Below are positions 57,488 through 64,000 of a stretch of 64,000 nucleotides of DNA, one piece after another. The DNA is taken from positions 6,918 to 70,917 of the forward strand of contig JAOLYI010000001.1 of the NCBI GenBank assembly GCA_028343315.1, in the 5' to 3' direction. The translations under genes and the position numbers were made by a program. The number at the start of each line of letters is the position of its first letter. Within the stretch, counting starts at the first letter, position 1. Under the pieces are notes generated by a model that worked only from the letters and a program-made list of their open reading frames with translations, was not told the DNA's origin and ran no database searches. Origin of the DNA: Candidatus Pelagibacter sp. (GTDB lineage Bacteria; Pseudomonadota; Alphaproteobacteria; Pelagibacterales; Pelagibacteraceae).

Positions 57488-58356
57488 AAAAAATTATTAT
57501 TCTAATACCAGTTTTTAATGACTGGGACTCGCTCAAAAAGTTACTAGAAGAAATTAATGATAATATTAAAGATTTTAAGGATATAAATTTTGAATGTTTA
57601 ATTGTTAATGATGCTTCTACAGCTGATCGTCCAAAATTAATTAAACCAACTAACATAAAGACTTTTGAAATTCTAAATATGAAAAAGAATAGAGGACATG
57701 CTAGATGCAATGCTTTTGGAATTAGGCATGTATTTGAGAATAAACAATTTGATAATCTTATATTAATGGATGGTGACGGTGAGGACAGACCTGTTGAAAT
57801 AAAAAGTTTACTAAACACCATTAATGAAAAACCTAACGTTTCAGTTGTTGCTAAAAGAGTTAAAAGATCTGAAGGTCTTTTTTTTCAATTTCTTTATCAA
57901 GTCCATAAATTAATAACTATTATCTTCACTGGAAAAAAAATTAATTTTGGCAACTACAGTATTTTAAACAAAAAAGATGTAGAAAAAATATATTCGGAAG
58001 CAAGTTTATGGAGTAGCTTCTCAGGAACAATAAAAAAAAATATAAAAAAATTAAATGAGATTAATTCCCTTAGAGGACTAAGGTATTTTGGCCCTTCAAA
58101 AATGTCATTATTTAAACTTTTGATACATTCCTTTTCAATAATCGCAGTTTTTAGATATCAAGTTTTTTTAAGATCAACATTTATGATTATTGTTCTCTCG
58201 TACCTAAATATATATTTGGGAAATTTTTCAATTTTATTACAGATCTTGATAATTATTTTTAACTTATTAATTTATTTGACCTCTCTTCGTGAGAACGAAA
58301 ATGATTTAATTAACAGTCGCAAAAACCTTAAAGATATAGAAATTGTTACACACTAA
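57484..58356 (+). CDS. GT2 glycosyltransferase, polyprenyl-phosphate sugar synthase-like
   Basis: A 290-residue GT-A enzyme: IIILIPVFNDWDSL at the start, NDAST, KNRGHARCNAFGIRH, the DGDGEDRP metal motif (~96-103) and two C-terminal hydrophobic helices. The ATG at 57484 sits in the upstream stop (ATGA) and begins the conserved strand; an upstream in-frame ATG at 57427 lies inside the GT39 gene. The pair would form a donor-synthesis and transfer module for envelope glycosylation. Sugar unknown. Confidence 0.88.
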   Translation: MKKIIILIPVFNDWDSLKKLLEEINDNIKDFKDINFECLIVNDASTADRPKLIKPTNIKTFEILNMKKNRGHARCNAFGIRHVFENKQFDNLILMDGDGEDRPVEIKSLLNTINEKPNVSVVAKRVKRSEGLFFQFLYQVHKLITIIFTGKKINFGNYSILNKKDVEKIYSEASLWSSFSGTIKKNIKKLNEINSLRGLRYFGPSKMSLFKLLIHSFSIIAVFRYQVFLRSTFMIIVLSYLNIYLGNFSILLQILIIIFNLLIYLTSLRENENDLINSRKNLKDIEIVTH

Positions 58357-58485
58357 TTAATTGCAATTAGAGTCTCAAATAGAATCAAAATAGAATCAAA
58401 AGGTGAACATTTATTTAGGATTAAGAGGTCTTGTGGATAAGATTAAACATGCGTAATGTTCAATATAAACCAATAAAGGAGTCCA

Positions 58486-58848
58486 ATGAAAATATTAAAA
58501 TGTCATTGTGGAGAGATAGAAGCAAATATTAATGTCTCAAAAAATTTTGAAAAAATTTTAAGGTGCAATTGTTCATTATGCAAAAGAAAAGGGTCAATAA
58601 TGTCTATGGTTAAAAATGAGAACTTTAAAATAACTAAGGGCAAAGATAAATTAAAACTTTATCAGTTTCATACAAAAGTTGCTAAACATTATTTTTGTTC
58701 AGTATGTGGAATTTATACTCACCACAACCCTAGATCTGATCCTGCTATGACAGTCTTTAATTTAGGTTGTTTGGATGACATTAATACTTTTGAATTAAAA
58801 GAAATTTTTATCAACGACGGACACAATCATCCTTTAGACAAGAAGTAA
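58486..58848 (+). CDS. GFA/CENP-V family zinc protein
   Basis: A 120-residue protein of the glutathione-dependent formaldehyde-activating (GFA) fold. Zinc cysteines are seen in LKCHCGEI, RCNCSLCKRKG and FCSVCGIYTHH. AAGGAG lies four bases before the ATG. Members bind glutathione adducts, but few have proven substrates. It starts a run with the kinase (3 nt) and tolC genes. Confidence 0.9.
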   Translation: MKILKCHCGEIEANINVSKNFEKILRCNCSLCKRKGSIMSMVKNENFKITKGKDKLKLYQFHTKVAKHYFCSVCGIYTHHNPRSDPAMTVFNLGCLDDINTFELKEIFINDGHNHPLDKK

Positions 58849-58851
58849 GAT

Positions 58852-59769
58852 ATGCGAGCTGATAGTTTAAATTTTCAGAAAATTAAGAAAAAATATTTAA
58901 AATTTTTAAAATCCCAAGAGGTAACATCTGAGCCATTTAGAGATAAACTGGGACAATTAAAAAACTTTTATTTGCCCATCTGTAAAAAAATAAATAATGA
59001 ATATTTAAAAAGTAAAAAAACAAAAATAATAGGCTTGTCTGGAGGACAGGGTACGGGAAAATCCACAATATCAAAAATTCTAAAAATAATTTTTAAAGAA
59101 AGTTTTAATTTAGAAACAGTAATTTTTTCAATCGATGATTTTTACAAAACACGCAAGGAAAGAAAAATTATAGCAAAAAAAATAAGTCCATTATTTTTAA
59201 CGAGAGGAGTTCCAGGTACTCACGATACAAGAATGTTATTTAATTGCATAAAAAATTTAAAAAAAAAAATTTTTAAAAAGATGATAGTGCCAAAATTTGA
59301 TAAATCTAAAGACGACAGGAGTCCTAAAAGTAAATGGCTTGCAGTTAACAAAAAACCAAATATAGTAATTTTTGAAGGCTGGTGTGTAGGGATTGGTCCG
59401 CAAAAAAAAAAAGATTTAGTTATTCCAATAAATAAATTAGAAGAACAAAAAGATAAAAACAAAATATGGAGACAAACGGTAAACAAAGAACTAGAGAACA
59501 AATATCAAAAAATATTTGATTTAATTGATAATCTTATATTTTTAAAAGTTCCAAGTTTTAAATATGTTTACAAATGGAGATTATTACAGGAAAAAAAATT
59601 AAGGGCTAAATCCAAGGGAAATAAAACCATGTCAGATGAACAAGTTAAAATTTTTATCATGTATTACGAAAGACTCACAAAAAATATGTTAAAAATTTTA
59701 CCTAAAAAAGCTAATACTGTTATTAATATTGATGAAAACCATAGATTAAAATCAATTAAATTCAATTAA
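58852..59769 (+). CDS. D-glycerate 3-kinase-like P-loop kinase
   Basis: A 305-residue kinase resembling plant-type glycerate kinase (GLYK) and yeast Tda10. Seen: IIGLSGGQGTGKSTISKIL (~60-78), FSIDDFYKTRKER, TRGVPGTHD, and VIFEGWCVG. It would phosphorylate glycerate to 3-phosphoglycerate, joining the pgk step. Pantothenate or uridine kinase relatives are less likely given the GVPGTHD segment. Very lysine-rich. Confidence 0.87.
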   Translation: MRADSLNFQKIKKKYLKFLKSQEVTSEPFRDKLGQLKNFYLPICKKINNEYLKSKKTKIIGLSGGQGTGKSTISKILKIIFKESFNLETVIFSIDDFYKTRKERKIIAKKISPLFLTRGVPGTHDTRMLFNCIKNLKKKIFKKMIVPKFDKSKDDRSPKSKWLAVNKKPNIVIFEGWCVGIGPQKKKDLVIPINKLEEQKDKNKIWRQTVNKELENKYQKIFDLIDNLIFLKVPSFKYVYKWRLLQEKKLRAKSKGNKTMSDEQVKIFIMYYERLTKNMLKILPKKANTVINIDENHRLKSIKFN

Positions 59770-61059
59770 ATGAAAAATTTTTTTATAATTATATTTTTAT
59801 TATTTTTTTCAACTAATCTTCAAGGACAAGATAATTTAAAATTTTTTATTGAAAAAGCTTTAAAAAATAATTTACAATTAAATGCTGAGAGAAAAAATTT
59901 TGAGTCAGCAAAACAAAGTAAAAATATTTCGAGAAGTGAATTTTTACCCAGTATTACTATTTCTGGTGATCAAACAAGTACCACTTCTACTAATATAACA
60001 AATCAAAGCGGCACAAGTTTAACCGACTCAAATTCAGACTCGGAAAGTAAAAAAATTTCTGTTGAGCAAAAAATTTTTTCTGGTTTTAAAGGATTAAATA
60101 CATTTAAAAAATCTGAGCTTGAAACCCAAAAAGCTGATCTTTCTCTTAAGAAAGCAGAACAACAAACTATTTTAGATACAGCTGCAGCATATTTTGATTT
60201 AATTTTTAAATCAAAAAATGAGAAATTTAATATATCTAACGTTAATTTATTTCAAAGGCAGGTAGACTCAGATAATGCCAGACTTCAAAAAGGGGAAATT
60301 ACCTTAACTGATTTAGCTCAATCAGAGTCTTCACTAGCAGGAGCGAGAGCAAATTTAATCAAAGCTCAAACCGAACTGTTATCTTCAAAGACAAATTTTG
60401 AAAGAGTTACTAGAGAGCAAATACCTGACGTAAATAAATTAAATGAAAAAATTTTCTTAATCTTACCAAATTCACTTGAGGAGTCCCTTCAAATTGCCAA
60501 TTCTAATAATGTTGATCTTTTAATATCAAATTTAGATTATGAGATATCAGCTAAAGAATTAAATATTGAAAAAGCAAGGCTTTCACCCTCTGCATCAATA
60601 AATTTTTCTAAATCAGAAAATAAAGATTTTAGCTCCACTATTGACGAAACAGATCAAGAAACAGTTAAAGCTACTATTACTTGGCCAATTATCAAGGGAG
60701 GAGAAAATATTTCTTCTATTAAGAAATCCTCTTTCAACAAACAAAGATATCAATTAATTCTTCAAGACACCAAAAATAGAATAAATACTGATATTTCTAA
60801 TGCTTGGTCAAAATTTCAATCTTCTAAAAGCGTATTAGAGGCAACTAAAGCTCAGCTAAAAGCAGCTGAAATTGCTAACGAAGGTATAAGTCTAGAGTAT
60901 GATTCTGGAAGTACTAGAACTACACTAGAGTTAATCCAGTCTAGAAGCTTGCTTTTAGATGCTAGAATCGCTTTTGCTAAATCAGAAAGAGATTTTGTCG
61001 TATCTCAATTCGAGCTTGCTAAACGATTGGGCTCTCTATCCATAAAATCATTAAATTAG
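59770..61059 (+). CDS. TolC-family outer-membrane efflux protein
   Basis: A 429-residue protein with signal peptide (MKNFFIIIFLLFFSTNLQG) and the duplicated helical TolC plan. LDTAAAYFDLIF, RLQKGEITLTDLAQSESSLAGARA and the second-half EYDSGSTRTTLELIQSRSLLLDARIAFAKSERDFV are recognisable. It forms an outer-membrane exit duct for type I secretion or RND pumps; partners are not adjacent. It directly follows the kinase gene with no spacer. Confidence 0.92.
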   Translation: MKNFFIIIFLLFFSTNLQGQDNLKFFIEKALKNNLQLNAERKNFESAKQSKNISRSEFLPSITISGDQTSTTSTNITNQSGTSLTDSNSDSESKKISVEQKIFSGFKGLNTFKKSELETQKADLSLKKAEQQTILDTAAAYFDLIFKSKNEKFNISNVNLFQRQVDSDNARLQKGEITLTDLAQSESSLAGARANLIKAQTELLSSKTNFERVTREQIPDVNKLNEKIFLILPNSLEESLQIANSNNVDLLISNLDYEISAKELNIEKARLSPSASINFSKSENKDFSSTIDETDQETVKATITWPIIKGGENISSIKKSSFNKQRYQLILQDTKNRINTDISNAWSKFQSSKSVLEATKAQLKAAEIANEGISLEYDSGSTRTTLELIQSRSLLLDARIAFAKSERDFVVSQFELAKRLGSLSIKSLN

Positions 61060-61150
61060 GGGTTTTCTGGTACTATTTAAAATTCTTGATAAAAAGAACA
61101 AAATGTGTACATTTATATTAACGATTCGAACAATAAAAAAAGGATAATAA

Positions 61151-62254
61151 ATGACAAAAAATAACTTAAAAATCGTAAAATCAGACGATAAAAAAGACAA
61201 AGAATTAAAAGAGAAAAATAAGTCTCTAGATGCTGCTATTAGTCAAATAGACCAAAACTTTGGTAAAGGCTCTGTAATGAGACTTGGGCAACAACAAGCT
61301 TTAGATATTGAAGCCATTTCAACTGGCTCTTTAAGCCTAGACTTAGCTTTAGGTATAGGCGGTCTCCCAAAAGGTAGAATTATAGAGATATATGGGCCTG
61401 AATCTTCAGGAAAAACAACCTTAGCTCTACAAGTGGTAGCGGAAGCTCAAAAAGCAGGCGGTATATGTGCATTTGTTGACGCTGAGCATGCTATGGATCC
61501 AGTTTATGCTAAAAAATTAGGTGTTAAGACTGAAGAGCTATTAATTTCACAGCCAGATACAGGTGAACAAGCATTAGAAATAACTGACACCCTAATTAAG
61601 TCAGGATCAATTTCAGTTTTAGTTGTTGATTCAGTTGCAGCTTTAACACCAAAAGCTGAATTAGAAGGTGAAATGGGAGACCATCACGTCGGATTACAGT
61701 CAAGACTTATGAGTCAGGCCTTAAGAAAGTTAACTGGCTCAGTATCAAAATCTAACACAATGGTGATATTCATAAATCAAATTAGAATGAAAATTGGTGT
61801 AATGTTTGGAAATCCTGAGACAACATCAGGAGGAAATGCACTTAAATTTTATTCATCTGTAAGAATGGATATTAGAAGAATAGGAGCAATTAAAGAGAAA
61901 GACGAAATTATTGGAAACTCAACACGAGTTAAGGTAATTAAAAATAAGGTTGCACCACCATTTAAAGTTGTTGAATTCGATCTAATGTACGGAAAAGGCA
62001 TAAGTAAATTAGGTGAATTAATAGATCTTGGAGCAAAAGCAGGAGTAGTAGAAAAATCTGGTGCTTGGTATGCTTATAAAGGTGAGAAAATAGGTCAAGG
62101 CAGAGAAAATGCTAAGACTTACCTTCAAAAAAATCCAGAAGTAGCTGTAGAAATTGAAAAAATCATAAGAGATAAAGCCGCTGCTATAACTAAAGAGTTA
62201 GAGGGAAATCCTTCACCAAACGAAAAAATTAGCGAAGATAAAGAAGATAAATAA
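61151..62254 (+). CDS. recA: Recombinase RecA
   Basis: A 367-residue recombinase for strand exchange and SOS signalling. Seen: [30 protein letters not shown] (Walker A ~78-86, split here by strand), [29 protein letters not shown] (Walker B), and [19 protein letters not shown] (L2). A lysine/glutamate-rich leader of ~20 residues precedes the core. AAGGA lies six bases before the ATG. A strong hairpin follows the gene. No clear LexA site is seen upstream. Confidence 0.98.
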   Translation: MTKNNLKIVKSDDKKDKELKEKNKSLDAAISQIDQNFGKGSVMRLGQQQALDIEAISTGSLSLDLALGIGGLPKGRIIEIYGPESSGKTTLALQVVAEAQKAGGICAFVDAEHAMDPVYAKKLGVKTEELLISQPDTGEQALEITDTLIKSGSISVLVVDSVAALTPKAELEGEMGDHHVGLQSRLMSQALRKLTGSVSKSNTMVIFINQIRMKIGVMFGNPETTSGGNALKFYSSVRMDIRRIGAIKEKDEIIGNSTRVKVIKNKVAPPFKVVEFDLMYGKGISKLGELIDLGAKAGVVEKSGAWYAYKGEKIGQGRENAKTYLQKNPEVAVEIEKIIRDKAAAITKELEGNPSPNEKISEDKEDK

Positions 62255-62271
62255 ATCTTCTGCCATCATTT

Positions 62272-62309
62272 AACGGGGAGACCAATATCTCCCCGTTCAT
62301 CCCCTTTTT
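62272..62309 (+). terminator. Terminator hairpin after recA
   Basis: A perfect 10-bp stem, AACGGGGAGA and TCTCCCCGTT, with a 6-nt loop, 17 bp after the recA stop. The T-run (five T, 62305-62309) begins seven bases after the stem, further than usual. Confidence 0.75.
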
Positions 62310-62320
62310 ACAACTATAAA

Positions 62321-62348
62321 TTGATGAACACTATATTTGGTGTATCAA
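62321..62348. promoter_or_regulatory. Interrupted inverted repeat before the aldehyde dehydrogenase gene
   Basis: TTGAT/ATCAA arms enclose ACAC/GTGT with a two-base bulge and an 8-nt centre, 78 bp before the ATG. It could be a regulator site; nothing in the window identifies the regulator. Confidence 0.3.
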
Positions 62349-62425
62349 ATAAATTTAAAAAAAAAATATATGTACAATGCTGTTCAGATTGGTTTTAATT
62401 AATAACTAGAACAAAAGGGGGAAAA

Positions 62426-63979
62426 ATGAGTACACAACAAGCGACAAGCTCGAAAGTGTCATCATCACTAGATACCTCTCATTTGAAGGTTAAATTTCCA
62501 TTCAAATCTAAATATGGAAACTACATAAACGGTAAATTTGTAGAACCTAAATCTGGAAAGTATTTTGATAATACTTCTCCTATCACTAATGAAGTTATCT
62601 GTAAGGTGCCACGATCGAATGAAAAAGATGTCGATTTTGCTTTAGACGCAGCTCACGCAGCATTTCCTGCATGGGGTAAAACATCAATCGGTGAGAGATC
62701 AAATATTCTCTTAAAGATTGCTGACGTCATTGAAAAAAATCTTAATCTTTTAGCAACAGCAGAATGTTTAGATAATGGTAAGCCAATAAGAGAATGTATG
62801 GCTGCTGATTTACCTTTGGTAGTAGATCATTGGAGATATTTTGCAGGAGTAATAAGAGCGGAAGAAGGTTCTATTGGTGAGATAAGTAACGAAGAATATT
62901 CTTATCATGTACCTGAACCACTTGGTGTAGTTGGACAAATTATACCTTGGAACTTTCCACTTTTAATGGCTACATGGAAACTAGCACCAGCTTTAGCCGC
63001 TGGGAATTGCGTAGTTTTAAAACCAGCTGAGCAAACACCAGCATCAATACTTCTTTTAATGGAACTTATTGGTGATTTATTGCCTGCAGGTGTATTAAAC
63101 ATTGTTAGCGGTTATGGTCTTGAAGCAGGAAAGCCTTTAGCATCTTCTAAAAGAATTAGAAAGATTGCTTTTACCGGTGAAACTACTACTGGACGTTTAA
63201 TCATGCAGTATGCATCTCAAAACTTAATTCCTATCACTTTGGAGTTAGGAGGAAAATCTCCTAATATTTTCTTTGAGGATGTTTTGTCTAAAGATGATGA
63301 CTTCTTTGATAAATGTTTAGAAGGCTTCACAATGTTCGCTCTTAACCAAGGAGAAGTATGTACTTGTCCTAGTAGAGCTTTAATTCAAGAGTCTATTTAT
63401 GATAGATTTATGGAAAGAGCTATTAAGAGAACAAAAGCTGTTACACAAGACAATCCTTTGAAAATGGAAACAATGATTGGAGCACAAGCTTCGCTAGAAC
63501 AAATGGAAAAAATAAAATCTTATCTAGACTTAGGTAAGAAAGAAGGTGCCAAAGTTCTTTGTGGAGGATCTGTTGCTAAATTAAATAGTGGTTTAGAAAA
63601 AGGTAATTATATCCAACCAACTATTTTTGAAGGTAAAAACAATATGCGAGTATTCCAAGAGGAAATCTTTGGACCAGTAGTTTCGGTTACTAAGTTTAAA
63701 GATGAAAAAGAAGCATTGGAGATAGCTAATGATACTCTTTACGGATTAGGCGCAGGTGTTTGGACTAGAGATGGAAACGTTGCATACAGAATGGGTAGAG
63801 GAATACAAGCAGGTAGAGTTTGGACAAATTGTTATCATGCTTACCCTGCACATGCTGCATTTGGCGGATACAAGCAATCTGGTATTGGAAGAGAAACTCA
63901 CAAAATGATGTTAAATCATTACAGACAAGTGAAAAATTTACACGTGTCTTACAGTGAGAAAAAATTAGGTTTCTTTTAA
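62426..63979 (+). CDS. Aldehyde dehydrogenase, AldB/ExaC type
   Basis: A 517-residue NAD(P)-dependent dehydrogenase oxidising an aldehyde to its acid. Seen: [17 protein letters not shown] (~171-187), [38 protein letters not shown] with catalytic Glu, and [17 protein letters not shown] with catalytic Cys. The [11 protein letters not shown] form is typical of the AldB/ExaC/AcoD branch. A strong site (AGGGGG) precedes the ATG. Natural aldehyde unknown. Confidence 0.93.
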   Translation: MSTQQATSSKVSSSLDTSHLKVKFPFKSKYGNYINGKFVEPKSGKYFDNTSPITNEVICKVPRSNEKDVDFALDAAHAAFPAWGKTSIGERSNILLKIADVIEKNLNLLATAECLDNGKPIRECMAADLPLVVDHWRYFAGVIRAEEGSIGEISNEEYSYHVPEPLGVVGQIIPWNFPLLMATWKLAPALAAGNCVVLKPAEQTPASILLLMELIGDLLPAGVLNIVSGYGLEAGKPLASSKRIRKIAFTGETTTGRLIMQYASQNLIPITLELGGKSPNIFFEDVLSKDDDFFDKCLEGFTMFALNQGEVCTCPSRALIQESIYDRFMERAIKRTKAVTQDNPLKMETMIGAQASLEQMEKIKSYLDLGKKEGAKVLCGGSVAKLNSGLEKGNYIQPTIFEGKNNMRVFQEEIFGPVVSVTKFKDEKEALEIANDTLYGLGAGVWTRDGNVAYRMGRGIQAGRVWTNCYHAYPAHAAFGGYKQSGIGRETHKMMLNHYRQVKNLHVSYSEKKLGFF

Positions 63980-64000
63980 GCCTTATATTATAATGGCCCG

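Noticed and set aside
58381..58402. Short tandem repeat AATAGAATCAAA as a CRISPR or phase-variation repeat
   Set aside because: Only two imperfect units; no spacer structure or coding frame involved.
61096..61110. GAAC-N7-GTAC upstream of recA as an alphaproteobacterial LexA (SOS) box
   Set aside because: The alphaproteobacterial box is GTTC-N7-GTTC (GAAC-N7-GAAC on the other strand). One half-site has a mismatch, and no lexA is visible in the window, so chance is likely.

Overview
The window looks like a piece of a streamlined SAR11 (Candidatus Pelagibacter-type) alphaproteobacterial chromosome. The evidence is very A+T-rich DNA, lysine- and isoleucine-rich proteins, and almost no non-coding DNA: the longest gene-free stretch is about 225 bp, and 1-4 bp ATGA/TAATG overlaps are common. 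The gene orders are alphaproteobacterial (zapA-fau, yebC-ruvC-tolQRAB-pal-cpoB-tilS-ftsH-folP-glmM, xseB-ispA-dxs), and there is a green-type proteorhodopsin followed by ferredoxin genes. I see no insertion sequence, prophage, CRISPR array or rRNA operon.

Layout. 1-2010 (+): pntB (5' end outside the window) and a transaldolase. 2007-11408 (-): a long co-directional block tkt, pgk, class I fba, thiE, efp, suhB, rpmE, trcR, rpsU, csp, tRNA-fMet, typA. It mixes triose/pentose metabolism with translation genes. 11466-27199 (+): a coiled-coil gene, zapA, fau, ymdB, yebC, a divergent ruvC, tolQRAB-pal-cpoB, tilS, ftsH, folP, glmM, thiD, purA. 27196-34153: rpoH and rluD (-), tRNA-Arg (+), then a minus-strand unit sua5, ABC ATPase, ABC permease, 2OG-oxygenase-like, FkbM methyltransferase, GT17 glycosyltransferase. 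34175-46506: xseB-ispA-dxs, aroC (-), pdxH, polyprenyl synthase (-), S49 peptidase, glyQ-glyS-ppdK. 46495-52588: nadA-nadC (-), tRNA-Leu (+), ygfZ (-), pyrC (+), prpE-like (-). 52814-55616 (+): proteorhodopsin, [2Fe-2S] ferredoxin, ferredoxin reductase, GST. 55613-63979: dksA (-), GT39-GT2 pair, GFA protein, glycerate kinase, TolC, recA, aldehyde dehydrogenase.

How it fits together. Central carbon genes (tkt, transaldolase, pgk, fba, ppdK, glycerate kinase) outline a trimmed sugar-phosphate network. thiD and thiE occur without other thiamine genes here. The Tol-Pal block serves envelope integrity. The proteorhodopsin block couples a light-driven proton pump to ferredoxin/NADP(H) redox genes.

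Most unusual area: 2007-4339. rpsU has no ATG/GTG/TTG start but has a well-spaced Shine-Dalgarno before an ATT codon. It is followed by a cold-shock gene, then the initiator tRNA, then typA, whose ATG lies only 2 nt after the encoded tRNA CCA end. The initiator tRNA also lacks the standard three G:C anticodon-stem pairs. Other points to check: a phage-like RuvC with no ruvAB beside it, a start-stop mini-ORF between tolB and pal, and several starts with a -10-like box too close to the ATG for a normal leader.
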